Notes: generated from the letters alone by a model not told the origin. A stretch of 64,000 nt of DNA from JAPUDS01 sp964536265 (GCA_964536265.1 CAZHVV010000002.1:68713-132712), one strand, 5' to 3'; positions 1 through 8,137 are shown, counted from the first letter of the stretch. Translations and numbers: made by a program.

Positions 1-651
1 GGTGCTCTTTACACTTCGAGCGATTCTGGTGCTACGTGGACGGAACAGACCGCTGCCGGGTCAAGAAACTGGATATCTGTCGCTAGCTCTGCTGATGGCA
101 CAAAGCTTGTCGCAGCAGCTGGCGGTTCATATGGCCTTGGTTCTATTTGGACTAGCGCTGATTCTGGTGTTACGTGGACGGAACAGACTAGTGCCGGGTC
201 ACGTTACTGGTTATCTATCACCAGTTCAACAGATGGGACGAAGCTAGCAGCTACCGTTATGTTTGGTGGTTATATTTACACCTCTAACGATTCGGGTGTG
301 ACATGGACTGAGCAAACTGCCGCAGGATCACGGGAGTGGACGGCTCTTGCCGGGTCAGCCGATGGTACTAAACTGATAGCATTAGGTGATAATGCGATAT
401 TCATATCCACTAACTCAGGAGTTACATGGACCGAACAGACTGCTCTCGGGTCAAGGGACTGGATAGCTGTCGCTAGCTTGGCGAATGGTACAAGACTCAT
501 CGCGACTGCTTATGGCGATTATATTTACACAAGCGCTGATTCTGGTGTTACGTGGGTCGAAGAGACTGCATTGGGACAACGGGCATGGAGTACTATTTCT
601 AGCTCGGCCAACGGAATGAAAATAGTAGCGGCTGCGGGATATGGCTCTATC
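1..651 (+). repeat. Five tandem Asp-box-like coding repeats
   Basis: Units at about 1-132, 133-273, 274-402, 403-522 and 523-651. Each encodes a conserved (I/L)(Y/W)TS-x-DSG(V/A)TW(T/V)E(Q/E)T core. Units differ in length by a few codons and are diverged at the DNA level, so this is an old repeat. More units probably lie upstream of the window. Confidence 0.8.
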
Positions 652-1266
652 TATCTGGGCTCTATAGAAGGTCCCGCAACTCATACGTTTGATTATGTCA
701 CGCTTCCCGCACCAAGTGGCGTTCAACCAAGTGCGTCGCAAGCACGTCTCTCAATCACCTCTTCTGCGTGCTATACGCTCAATACCTCTTCTATGCAACT
801 ACTCGATGCTTCTGGAATCACCACCCCTGAAAAAGATGTTGCGCTCCTTGGTGGTATTGCCTATAACGTGACCTGTGCAACTCAAGGCGGTTCATCTGAT
901 GCAACAGTGACGCTTGGTTCACACTATAGTGATACCTCAACGCTTCGCATCTACAAAAAGAGTGTTAACTCCAGTGTCCTTACTGATATCACTAGTCAGG
1001 TGGTTATTCACAACACAACAGACTCGAACAATAATCCTATTACTACCTTCAGTTATACCCTTGTAGATGGTGGGGACTATGACGAAGATGGCGAGGTAAA
1101 CGGAACTATAGTCGATCCAGTGTATTTTGGCGTTGCGCAAGCAATGGGTACAACCTCAACTGGAGCACTAGCTGAAACAGGGGGAAGTATGTTCGCGGTT
1201 CTAGCGAGCGCTTCTGGGCTTGTCCTGCTAAGTGTATTACTGATTACACGCTATTCGAAATCATAA
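1..1266 (+). CDS. Sortase-anchored surface protein with Asp-box-like repeats (3' part only)
   Basis: The first frame is open from base 1, so the start lies before the window; 421 residues are visible. The first ~217 residues are five repeats of 40-47 residues, each carrying a core like DSGVTWTEQT followed by an aromatic and an A-x-S-x-(D/N)GT(K/R)L strand. This resembles BNR/Asp-box beta-propeller repeats. A ~150-residue beta-rich domain with three Cys follows. The C-terminus has LAETG (codons at 1168-1182), a hydrophobic stretch and the basic tail RYSKS, which is a sorting signal of the LAxTG type used by class E sortases. It is therefore inferred to be covalently attached to the wall. Ligand unknown; adhesion is plausible. 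No sortase gene is in the window. Confidence 0.75.
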   Translation, partial: GALYTSSDSGATWTEQTAAGSRNWISVASSADGTKLVAAAGGSYGLGSIWTSADSGVTWTEQTSAGSRYWLSITSSTDGTKLAATVMFGGYIYTSNDSGVTWTEQTAAGSREWTALAGSADGTKLIALGDNAIFISTNSGVTWTEQTALGSRDWIAVASLANGTRLIATAYGDYIYTSADSGVTWVEETALGQRAWSTISSSANGMKIVAAAGYGSIYLGSIEGPATHTFDYVTLPAPSGVQPSASQARLSITSSACYTLNTSSMQLLDASGITTPEKDVALLGGIAYNVTCATQGGSSDATVTLGSHYSDTSTLRIYKKSVNSSVLTDITSQVVIHNTTDSNNNPITTFSYTLVDGGDYDEDGEVNGTIVDPVYFGVAQAMGTTSTGALAETGGSMFAVLASASGLVLLSVLLITRYSKS

Positions 1267-1282
1267 ATTGAGAATAAAAAGA

Positions 1283-1304
1283 ACTCCCGGAATTAACCGG
1301 GAGT
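1283..1304 (-). terminator. Rho-independent terminator after rpsO
   Basis: ACTCCCGG (1283-1290), a 6-base loop, and CCGGGAGT (1297-1304) form an 8-bp stem. Read on the minus strand it is followed by TTCTTTTTATTCT. It sits 22 bases past the rpsO stop and also separates that unit from the convergent surface-protein gene. Confidence 0.85.
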
Positions 1305-1325
1305 CAACTTTCAAAGCTATACGTA

Positions 1326-1592
1326 TTACTTACGTAAACCTAGTTTGGCGATAATCGCCTGGTAGGCTTCAAAGTCTTTGGCTTCAAGGTACTTCAGGAG
1401 TTTCTTACGTTTGCCAACCATCTGAATCAGACCGCGGCGACCCATAAAATCATGCTTGTTTTCCTTCAAGTGAGCCGTCACCTCTTTGATACGAGCTGTT
1501 AACACTGCAACCTGTACCTGAGGAGAGCCGACGTCAGTCTTGTGCTGCGCGCCAACTTTGATAGCTTTTAACTTGTCTTCTTGTGTTATCAT
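1326..1592 (-). CDS. rpsO: 30S ribosomal protein S15
   Basis: 88 residues, the usual length of S15. It binds 16S rRNA in the platform of the small subunit and bridges to the 50S subunit. The typical H-x-x-D-x-G(S/T)xxVQ region (HKTDVGSPQVQVAVLTARI) and the MGRRGL stretch are present. It lies 29 bases downstream of truB, the widespread truB-rpsO arrangement, and ends at a strong terminator. No clear Shine-Dalgarno precedes the ATG; a TATGCT hexamer 13 bases upstream could be an extra promoter. Confidence 0.97.
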   Translation of the reverse strand: MITQEDKLKAIKVGAQHKTDVGSPQVQVAVLTARIKEVTAHLKENKHDFMGRRGLIQMVGKRKKLLKYLEAKDFEAYQAIIAKLGLRK

Positions 1593-1621
1593 ACCGAACT
1601 ACTCTAGCATATCCTTCTCTG

Positions 1622-2341
1622 TTATGCAACAGTTTCCATGGCGGCTTCTAGCGACATCGCCCCGTCGACTGACCACTCACCCACTTTCGTGCGGCGCAAT
1701 GCCGTGCAGTACGCACCCGTTCCAAGCGCCTTCCCGATATCTTCGGCAAGTGTGCGAATATATGTACCGCTCGACACATGAGCACGAATGACGAGACGTG
1801 GATAGTCATAAGAAAGTAGTTCAAGTTTGTATATCGTGATGGTCCGAACAGGCATTTCAATTTCCTGCCCTTTGCGCGCTAATTTGTAGGCACGTTCGCC
1901 ATGTATTTTGATTGCACTATATATTGGCGGTGTTTGTTGAATTTCGCCAACGAATTGTTCAAGCACCCGTTCGACTATATTGTGCGACATAGGCTTTTGT
2001 GGAGTGAGCTGTGTGATTAACCCTTCCGGGTCGCCAGTTGAACTTGTTGCACCAAGGCCTAGTTCAGCTTCATAGACTTTGTCGAGCTTACTGTATACGG
2101 CAGCATTTTTTGTTTCCTTCCTCACCACGACAATCATAAGGCCAGTGGCAAATGGGTCAAGCGTGCCTGTATGACCAACTTTTACTTTGCAGCGGCAATG
2201 CCCATTTTTGAGAGTCGGACATTCACCTGTTTGTTCATGGATATTCCGTTTGTGTTCAGTTAGTACACGGCGAATACGCGCCACGACACCAAAACTGGTC
2301 ATGTCGGTCGGTTTATCTATCATGAGCACATCACTATTCAT
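1622..2341 (-). CDS. truB: tRNA pseudouridine(55) synthase
   Basis: 239 residues. It isomerises U55 in the T loop of tRNAs. The N-terminal DKP-x-D-x-TS motif and the catalytic VGHTGTLDPFATG stretch, with the nucleophilic Asp, are both present, as is YSAIKI-x-GxRAYxLAR. Unusual: between the first helix and the GHTGTLDP motif is an insertion of about 20 residues containing CPTLKNGHCRC, absent from the usual E. coli-type sequence and suggestive of a metal site. The C-terminal PUA domain of longer TruBs is missing. A TATAAT box ends 7 bases before the ATG. Confidence 0.94.
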   Translation of the reverse strand: MNSDVLMIDKPTDMTSFGVVARIRRVLTEHKRNIHEQTGECPTLKNGHCRCKVKVGHTGTLDPFATGLMIVVVRKETKNAAVYSKLDKVYEAELGLGATSSTGDPEGLITQLTPQKPMSHNIVERVLEQFVGEIQQTPPIYSAIKIHGERAYKLARKGQEIEMPVRTITIYKLELLSYDYPRLVIRAHVSSGTYIRTLAEDIGKALGTGAYCTALRRTKVGEWSVDGAMSLEAAMETVA

Positions 2342-2348
2342 CGTAGTG

Positions 2349-2354
2349 ATTATA
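2349..2354 (-). promoter_or_regulatory. truB -10 box, predicted leaderless
   Basis: TATAAT on the minus strand, preceded by TGC (extended -10), ends 7 bases before the truB ATG. No Shine-Dalgarno fits in this space, so transcription would start at or next to the ATG. Confidence 0.6.
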
Positions 2355-2372
2355 GCATTTGTCTTCTAGTAT

Positions 2373-4226
2373 CTAGCTCTGATTTGGAATCTGGAACTGG
2401 CCTGGATCAGAATTCGCCTGAGGTACTTGTGGTTGCGCTGCTGTCTGTTCTGGTAACCCAAAACTCGGCACTACCGAAGGTGTTGTCGGTGTCAGTGGCA
2501 CCTCACCTGGCAACGGTGGTAACGTTGAGAAATCTGGTAATGGTGGCAATGGTGGCGGAGCTGGCAGAGGAGCTGGTGGTATAGCCGGTACCGAAACATC
2601 GTCGTGAGAAATATCACCGAGAGGTTGCGCACCACTACTTGCGAGTGGAGTGCCTGATGGGTTAAAGGGCTGTGCACCGAGTGCGGCATCGACAGCAGAT
2701 CGAGCTACATCAACAAGATTGCTTGAACCGCCCATCGCTTCTGCTTGGCGGTGTACTTCTGCTTCAATATCAGACAGTTTTGGGTCTGGCGGAAGGGGTT
2801 TATCTTCTTCGGTGACGGGTGTCTCTTCAAAACTAATGCCACTTGGCGTCTCGGTAGGTGGAGTTGCATCTGCGGGTAATGGTGTAGGTGGCAATGGCTG
2901 AATCACAGACTCTGGTTTACTGAGAATAGGAGTTTGCTCATCATTTGATGGAGCTGTTGCAAAGATATCTTGCACTTTTGGTTCGGTGTCATTTAGCATC
3001 GTTGCATTGATTGCTGCACTTTCACCGGCCCCGCTCGAAACTTGTTGTTCTGCGTCATGGCTCAAGATAACATGGTTCTTGTTGTCTTCCTCTTCGCGCC
3101 GCGTATCATCTTCAGCTTCATCGGTCGTTGCATTGAGCGTCCCTCCAGTTAATGGTGCTGGAATATCTCGCCATGAACTAATTTTTGATCGGCTGATAAG
3201 TGTTGTCTCTGGCTCATCCTCTGTTACAGGTATATCTGGTACTACGGCAGCTGCGGGTGTAGTCTTCGCGAGTGCCGCAGCAAGTTCATCTTCAGCTTCT
3301 TTTATAGCATCGACTCCGGCTTTTTCGCCAGGCGTTTGTGCTGCTACAACTGTCGTTTCACTGGGCGCAGCCTCCTCGTGCTCGACTTTCATCTCACCAT
3401 CAACTTTTTGTGCTGGTGTGACTTCGGTTGCAACTGGCGCTACTGTTTGTAAGTCGTCAATTGTGACGGTCGAGGCCTCTTCGAGTTTTTCAGCAATCAG
3501 CTGTTGGTTTGCGCCGGCTGCCATAAGTTGTGCGGCCATTGTCATGACTTTTGGAGTCGTCTTACTGTTACGGAAGCGGTCGGTCGATGAGACAAGACCT
3601 GTTAAAATAGCTGTCGCAATCTGTTGGTCGAGCAATCCTGCTTGTAGAGCTTCGCTCAGGCTCATGAGCATTTCACATAGACTACTGGCGTCTGGTTGGC
3701 TCCAGTCAACTTCGCCAAGCGATGCTTGCGACGGTAACTGGTTGATAGTAACGACAACTGAGTCATGTAGAATTCGGCCATGTGCGGTAATTGCTGCGTC
3801 AAGGTCTTCCCTCTTATCGACACCAAGCGCAATAACAAGGTCAACATTGAAGTCACCCTGTGAAAATGTCAGGTCTTTTTCAGTGATAGTAGTTTTGTAG
3901 GGGGTGATGAATACTCGTACGACGTCATCCTCTACTTTGTAGCGCAAGCGGTCAGCTTTTTCTTTGTCGAGAGCGATAATGAAGTCACGCAAGCTATCAA
4001 CATTTTCCTCGAATGTCTTACCTGGCTCTAGAAAGTCGATTGCTGGTGGGATTTTACCTGAGAAAACTGCTGTTGGATTCTTGTCTAGCTTGTCGAGCAT
4101 AAGCGTCAAGCCAAGTGCGGCTGACAGTTCGTCTACCCCTGGATTACGGCTGACAGTAACAAGAATATTGGAAGCGTTTTTGATTCGCTCAACAATAAGC
4201 TGTTTTGGTGATTGGTCTGTTGGCAT
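2373..4226 (-). CDS. Degenerate DHH-type phosphoesterase-like protein with long Pro-rich tail
   Basis: 617 residues. The first ~260 residues resemble NrnA/DHH phosphoesterases: a P-x-x-DE-x-x-AALGL region, a VDLVIALGVD strand, and a second part with AxxxxTGLxxDTxxFR-like TGLVSSTDRFRNSKTTPK. The metal ligands look lost: the N-terminal HxNPDxD is replaced by SRNPGVDEL and no DHH triplet is visible. The remaining ~350 residues are low-complexity, rich in Pro, Thr, Ala and Glu, with a run of PPLPP-like motifs near the C-terminus. nrnA next to truB-rpsO is a common gene order, which supports the family call. The catalytic role is doubtful; a binding or scaffold role is inferred. Confidence 0.6.
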   Translation of the reverse strand: MPTDQSPKQLIVERIKNASNILVTVSRNPGVDELSAALGLTLMLDKLDKNPTAVFSGKIPPAIDFLEPGKTFEENVDSLRDFIIALDKEKADRLRYKVEDDVVRVFITPYKTTITEKDLTFSQGDFNVDLVIALGVDKREDLDAAITAHGRILHDSVVVTINQLPSQASLGEVDWSQPDASSLCEMLMSLSEALQAGLLDQQIATAILTGLVSSTDRFRNSKTTPKVMTMAAQLMAAGANQQLIAEKLEEASTVTIDDLQTVAPVATEVTPAQKVDGEMKVEHEEAAPSETTVVAAQTPGEKAGVDAIKEAEDELAAALAKTTPAAAVVPDIPVTEDEPETTLISRSKISSWRDIPAPLTGGTLNATTDEAEDDTRREEEDNKNHVILSHDAEQQVSSGAGESAAINATMLNDTEPKVQDIFATAPSNDEQTPILSKPESVIQPLPPTPLPADATPPTETPSGISFEETPVTEEDKPLPPDPKLSDIEAEVHRQAEAMGGSSNLVDVARSAVDAALGAQPFNPSGTPLASSGAQPLGDISHDDVSVPAIPPAPLPAPPPLPPLPDFSTLPPLPGEVPLTPTTPSVVPSFGLPEQTAAQPQVPQANSDPGQFQIPNQS

Positions 4227-4269
4227 GTTGTTTTTTACCGTTGTTTATTTTTGGGTAGTATTCTCATGT

Positions 4270-4299
4270 ACTATACCACAAGCTTTTTCAACATGTCAA
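4270..4299 (-). promoter_or_regulatory. Promoter of the DHH-like gene
   Basis: Minus strand TTGACA (4294-4299), 18-base spacer, TATAGT (4270-4275). It gives a leader of about 35 bases before the ATG at 4226, with no obvious Shine-Dalgarno. Confidence 0.65.
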
Positions 4300-4324
4300 T
4301 TCCCTTTTCCTCGAGGTGTAACAC

Positions 4325-4353
4325 TTTACAGCTCTACCTTTTTACGCTATAGT
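4325..4353 (+). promoter_or_regulatory. rpsT promoter
   Basis: TTTACA (4325-4330), 17-base spacer, TATAGT (4348-4353). Predicted start near 4360, leaving a leader of about 78 bases that contains a small TGCC-TCTT-GGCA hairpin (around 4379). S20 is often autoregulated through its leader; whether this is so here is unknown. Confidence 0.7.
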
Positions 4354-4437
4354 GTGTGACTGAATCAAAAACATGTTGCCTCTTGGCAGAGACACATGGA
4401 AATAACAATCAATCAGACCACTGGGTCAAGGAGCGAT

Positions 4438-4875
4438 ATGCCAATCATCAAATCAGCTATCAAGCGAATGAAACAAACGACAGTTCGTCGTGCACGCAAT
4501 GTTGAAACTAAGAAAGCTATGAAATCAGCTGTCCGTGAGTTCAACGAAAAACCAAGTGCAAAGAACCTGCAAGCTGCTCAGAGTGAGATTGACACCGCTG
4601 TTAAAAAGAATGTCCTTAACAAGGGTACTGCCGCTCGCCGAAAAAGCCAATTGGTAAAAATTGCGAAAGCAGCCGGTGTGAAGCCAGCAGTTAGCAGCAA
4701 GAAAAAAACTACAACGGCAAAAGCAAAGCCAGCAACAGCCGCAAAGAAGGCAGTAGTAAAAGCGCCAGTCGCTAAGAAACCAGCCGTAAAAGCAGTTGCG
4801 GCCAAGAAAGCCACACCAGCAAAAAAGGCTCCTGTGAAAAAAGCTCCGGCCAAGAAGCCCGCAGCCAAGAAATAG
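4438..4875 (+). CDS. rpsT: 30S ribosomal protein S20 with Lys/Ala/Pro-rich C-terminal extension
   Basis: 145 residues from the ATG at 4438, chosen because AAGGAG lies 6 bases upstream; an in-frame ATG at 4396 would add residues unlike S20. Residues 1-85 match S20 (MPIIKSAIKRMKQ, then TAARRKSQL near residue 75). S20 is normally about 87 residues. The extra ~60 residues are AKKP/KKAP/VKAP repeats like histone H1 or bacterial nucleoid-protein tails and should be strongly basic and disordered. holA is convergent directly downstream, the common rpsT-holA pairing. Confidence 0.93.
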   Translation: MPIIKSAIKRMKQTTVRRARNVETKKAMKSAVREFNEKPSAKNLQAAQSEIDTAVKKNVLNKGTAARRKSQLVKIAKAAGVKPAVSSKKKTTTAKAKPATAAKKAVVKAPVAKKPAVKAVAAKKATPAKKAPVKKAPAKKPAAKK

Positions 4876-4883
4876 TTATTCAG

Positions 4884-4905
4884 CCGCCCAGAAATGGGCG
4901 GTTTT
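4884..4905 (+). terminator. rpsT terminator
   Basis: CCGCCCA (4884-4890), GAAA loop, TGGGCGG (4895-4901), then TTTTCATTT. The 3' end reaches the stop codon of the convergent holA gene. Confidence 0.85.
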
Positions 4906-5810
4906 CATTTGTTAGTGGTAAATGCTAGTAAAAACACTTCAATCTGTGTCCATGGGTCAACAGCGCGAGACTTCATGTTGGCGTCGAGCTCTGCAAGCCG
5001 TGTTACTAACAAACGAGCGTTTACCGTAGAGAGTTGTCGCGCAAGCGTTGAAACTTTGCGGAGTACGAATGGATGAATACCAACATCTTTGGCAATCTCT
5101 TCTGGTCGCTTGTCCGCCCCGCTCTTCACCGCCAATAGCGCATACACCTGACTAGCCAGTAAGCCGAAAAACATGTATGGGTCTTCTGTACGAGCGACAG
5201 TATGCAGCAGCCAACCAACTTCGTCTTTGCGTCCGGCAAATGCAGCATCGAGCAGTTCAAATGACGTGGCTTGGGGTGTTGGTTCAACCAATGCACGGAC
5301 AAGTTCTTTGTTTAACTCTTTTCCGCTGAGACGTAACTTTTCGAATTCAGACGACAAACGCCATTGGTCAGTACCGACATAGTCGACCATGTACTGCGCC
5401 GTCTGATTGTCGAGCGTCATGTTACGAGTCTTCGCCTCGTCCAGCAACCAACGTACCGCCTCACCCACCGAGAGTTCGTTTGCCTTAGTTTGCTCGGCAT
5501 TCTTCTCTAGCCATTTAAACGTCTTCGTGCGCTTGTCAGGGTTCTTTTCAACAAATACCACATTGTTGTCGACACCCTTTTCCAACCAGTCAGCAAGCAC
5601 TGACCATACCGTGCGGTTATCGGATACATTTTTTATAACAATCATGCGCTCACTACTGAAGAGTGTCGCGCCCTGTAAAACATCGGGTAGTTGTTCAACG
5701 GTTAGCTCACTGCCATCAAGCCGCTCGACATCACCTTGCCAATCCGCCAACAATCTTTGAAGATTGCGGTCGGTCGCAAATGTGTTTTCTCCCGTTAGAA
5801 AATGAATCAT
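4905..5810 (-). CDS. holA: DNA polymerase III delta subunit
   Basis: 301 residues from the ATG at 5810; the GTG one codon earlier is less likely because a TACAAT box ends 8 bases before the ATG. HolA is the clamp-loader subunit that opens the beta clamp. The sequence has the degenerate AAA+ N-terminal domain (FLTGEN-x-F...L), the middle MTLDNQTAQYMVDYVGTD region and the FELLDAAFAGR-x-x-E helix typical of delta. It lies 6 bases after the mutM stop. Confidence 0.88.
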   Translation of the reverse strand: MIHFLTGENTFATDRNLQRLLADWQGDVERLDGSELTVEQLPDVLQGATLFSSERMIVIKNVSDNRTVWSVLADWLEKGVDNNVVFVEKNPDKRTKTFKWLEKNAEQTKANELSVGEAVRWLLDEAKTRNMTLDNQTAQYMVDYVGTDQWRLSSEFEKLRLSGKELNKELVRALVEPTPQATSFELLDAAFAGRKDEVGWLLHTVARTEDPYMFFGLLASQVYALLAVKSGADKRPEEIAKDVGIHPFVLRKVSTLARQLSTVNARLLVTRLAELDANMKSRAVDPWTQIEVFLLAFTTNK

Positions 5811-5816
5811 CACGCT

Positions 5817-6686
5817 CTATTGTAACACTTGGCAGTGCGGACAAATGTGTGTTCCACGTCCGGCGACTCGAGTTTTTTCAACGATAGTTCCGCAGCGCGG
5901 GCAAGCCTGTCCTTCTTTTCGAAAGACGCGGGCAAAGTCGATGTAACTGCCCTTTTTACCTTCTGCATTTACATAATTTCGGTCTGTTGAACCGCCTTTT
6001 TCTATTGATAGGTTCATGACGTATTTGATTTCATGGAGTAACACCGCCAATTGTTCGTCACTGATATCGCGAACACGTGTTGCCGGATGAATACGTGCAC
6101 TCCAGAGGCTTTCGTCGGCATAGATATTACCAACACCTGCAAGTACAGTTTGGTCGAGTATGGCAGCTTTGACAGTGGTATTGTTACGGCGACGCATGCG
6201 CGGAATGAATTCAGCTGCAGTAAAGATATCTTCCAGTGGTTCGGGGCCAACCTTCTTCATGAAATCAATCTCGGGCACGGAAATTGTTGGCAGCAGTTTC
6301 ATCCAGCCAAATTTGCGTTGGTCGTTGAAGAACAGATGTGATTCATCGGTGAACTCTAGCGTTACACGAGTTGAACGGTCGGGCAGCTCGCCTATTAACG
6401 AATTGCTCGGATGCCCTGCGCCAAAGCGTTCTTTACCTACAAAAACTAGTTGTCCCGTCATTTTCAGATGAATGACAAGTGTATACTTGGATGAAAGGTC
6501 TATGAGTAATACTTTGGCTCGACGACGAACATCCGTGATGTTCGCGCCATACAGAAATTGTTCAACTTCAGCAGTAGGGTTCGGAAAACTTTTCGCGGTA
6601 TCGAATGTCGTACGTTTAACGGTTTTTCCAATAACTAAACGTACCAGCCCACGACGAATGGTTTCGACCTCGGGCAGTTCGGGCAT
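5817..6686 (-). CDS. mutM: Formamidopyrimidine-DNA glycosylase (Fpg)
   Basis: 289 residues. It excises oxidised purines such as 8-oxoguanine and nicks the abasic site. MPELPEVETIRRGL carries the catalytic Pro and Glu. The H2TH region includes LDQTVLAGVGNIYADESLW, and the C-terminal zinc finger has four Cys (CPRCG...CPHCQ). The start overlaps the stop of the upstream membrane-protein gene as TAATG, so translation is probably coupled. Confidence 0.96.
   Translation of the reverse strand: MPELPEVETIRRGLVRLVIGKTVKRTTFDTAKSFPNPTAEVEQFLYGANITDVRRRAKVLLIDLSSKYTLVIHLKMTGQLVFVGKERFGAGHPSNSLIGELPDRSTRVTLEFTDESHLFFNDQRKFGWMKLLPTISVPEIDFMKKVGPEPLEDIFTAAEFIPRMRRRNNTTVKAAILDQTVLAGVGNIYADESLWSARIHPATRVRDISDEQLAVLLHEIKYVMNLSIEKGGSTDRNYVNAEGKKGSYIDFARVFRKEGQACPRCGTIVEKTRVAGRGTHICPHCQVLQ
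5819..5824 (-). promoter_or_regulatory. holA -10 box at the end of mutM
   Basis: Minus-strand TACAAT preceded by TGT ends 8 bases before the holA ATG; near-leaderless. It overlaps the last codons of mutM, so holA may be transcribed both by read-through and from here. Confidence 0.5.
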
Positions 6687-7141
6687 TAGTTGCCTTCTTT
6701 GGCTTTGATTGCAGTAGCTACTTTGCTGTCAGAGCGCAGATTCTGCCAAAATGTCACTTGTGTCGTCTTGATTGCAATACTGTCTTCGGGTCCATAGACT
6801 TGGTCGCTGACTTTTATAAGCGTCGCGGTTGCTGCCGCTGCCGTCTCGTCTGTTTCGTTTGCCTTTATGCTTTGCGTTGTGTACGGATGTTGCAGTACAA
6901 GATAGTCGCCTGACGTGTTCTGTAATTTACCGAAGTACGCCTGGCCATTCGTCATATACACAATCTGATACGAACTAGTGTTAATGCGTTGCTTTGGTAA
7001 AAAATACCAAAAGCCAGCAATTGTACCTATGAGTAGCAAGCTAAATGCACCAACTGCGAGCAATAGCTGCCGGCGTGCGCGAAATCCTTGTTTTACGGAG
7101 TGTTTTTGCTTCTTCTCGGGTTCAGTTTTCGTCTCAGTCAT
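6686..7141 (-). CDS. Single-span membrane protein, function unknown
   Basis: 151 residues. A basic, charged N-terminus (~26 residues) is followed by one hydrophobic span (about 27-49, ending in FWYFLP) and an outer domain of about 100 residues starting with YQIVYMTNGQAYFGKL. Such proteins are frequent in CPR genomes, but I do not recognise a function. Co-transcribed with mutM (TAATG junction). A TATAAT with TGC extension ends 6 bases before the ATG. Confidence 0.75.
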   Translation of the reverse strand: MTETKTEPEKKQKHSVKQGFRARRQLLLAVGAFSLLLIGTIAGFWYFLPKQRINTSSYQIVYMTNGQAYFGKLQNTSGDYLVLQHPYTTQSIKANETDETAAAATATLIKVSDQVYGPEDSIAIKTTQVTFWQNLRSDSKVATAIKAKEGN

Positions 7142-7147
7142 AGAAGT

Positions 7148-7153
7148 ATTATA
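7148..7153 (-). promoter_or_regulatory. Extended -10 box of the 6686-7141/mutM unit, predicted leaderless
   Basis: TGC-TATAAT on the minus strand, ending 6 bases before the ATG at 7141. No Shine-Dalgarno can be fitted in the gap. Confidence 0.6.
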
Positions 7154-7192
7154 GCATCGAAAGAAGACTTATATCATGAATCTTCTGATTGA

Positions 7193-8137
7193 TTACGGAA
7201 CCAGATGGCCAATACATGTAGCGCCGTTATTGTCACTATTTGTGCCGTCGGGACAAGTGACATTTACCCAAGTAGTGCTCGTAAGGTTAGCAGTTGAGAG
7301 GTTAGTATTTTGGAAGTTAACATTTTTGAACAGAGCCCCGCTAAAATTAGTATTTGTCGCATCGTTATTACTAAGACCGAAGGTTTGTTGAGGATCAAAA
7401 ACTGCATTAGTAAAGTTGCTATTTGTCAGATTCGAGCTGTCTATGGCGCTATTCCCGGTAGCAAATGTCACTCCACTAAAGTTGACTCCGGTCATATTAT
7501 TATTTGACATATTGAACCCTTGATTATTCGTTGAGTAACGAAAATCAACATTGGTTAAATTCGCACCCATAATTGTGCCCAGTTCGGAGTATGTGAAATC
7601 CGAATCAGTAAAATCGCCACCTTCCACGGTAATAATATATACGTGAGAGAAATTAGCTTCATGTATAATCGCATTATCCGCAAATAGTTGTAGCGACGCA
7701 CCTGCAAAATTTGCATTGCTAGCATTGACGTTATTTATGTATGTGCCTCCTGTCAGATGGGCACCGCTAAAATTTGCATTTTTTAAGTTACTACCCGAAA
7801 GCCTTACGTCTGAGATATCACTATTTGCAAAATTTACTCCTCGTAAGTCAAGATATTCAAATCGCGCTCCAGTAAGAGTAGCGTCGTGTAAACTGTCAAT
7901 CATCAGGTTACCCTTTGTCTGACTGCTCCATTTCAGAGCACTCTCCGAACCGCTACACGTTGCCCCACTCTGAGCATCGATAGCACGAAGTACACCGGTC
8001 ACATTGTCACGGCATGCGGAAATAACTCCTGTATTGCTATTTGGTATTGCTGCAAAGACACCTACCGTTGCTAGGCTACCAACAAAAGCACCTGCAAGTA
8101 CGACAAACGCAACTTGCTTATTGAAGATTTTTTTCAC
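7193..8137 (-). CDS. Exported pentapeptide-repeat protein
   Basis: 314 residues from a GTG at 8137, chosen because AAGGAGGG lies about 5 bases upstream. Signal peptide about 1-30 (MKKIFNK, hydrophobic, then VFAA). Residues ~75-295 contain many A(N/D)(F/L)xx units such as LKNANFSGAHLTGG and LTNSNFTNAVF, which fold into a right-handed quadrilateral beta-helix. Two Cys-bearing segments, CRDNVTGVLRAID near the N-terminus and CPDGTNSDNNGATC at the end, flank the helix. Likely extracellular; partner unknown. Unlike its membrane-anchored neighbours it has no C-terminal anchor. Confidence 0.82.
   Translation of the reverse strand: MKKIFNKQVAFVVLAGAFVGSLATVGVFAAIPNSNTGVISACRDNVTGVLRAIDAQSGATCSGSESALKWSSQTKGNLMIDSLHDATLTGARFEYLDLRGVNFANSDISDVRLSGSNLKNANFSGAHLTGGTYINNVNASNANFAGASLQLFADNAIIHEANFSHVYIITVEGGDFTDSDFTYSELGTIMGANLTNVDFRYSTNNQGFNMSNNNMTGVNFSGVTFATGNSAIDSSNLTNSNFTNAVFDPQQTFGLSNNDATNTNFSGALFKNVNFQNTNLSTANLTSTTWVNVTCPDGTNSDNNGATCIGHLVP

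Noticed and set aside
2..247. Open frame in a second frame at the window start, suggesting a frameshift in the surface protein
   Set aside because: The first frame is open from base 1 to 1266 and carries the repeats; the other frame only looks open because the repeats lack stops.
2986..3900. Long open frame on the plus strand opposite the 617-residue gene
   Set aside because: Ser/Val/Ala-rich shadow of the low-complexity tail on the other strand; no promoter, ribosome site or domain.
4578..4868. Hydrophobic-looking minus-strand frame opposite rpsT
   Set aside because: Complement of Lys/Ala codons yields Phe/Ala/Gly runs; an artefact of the S20 tail.
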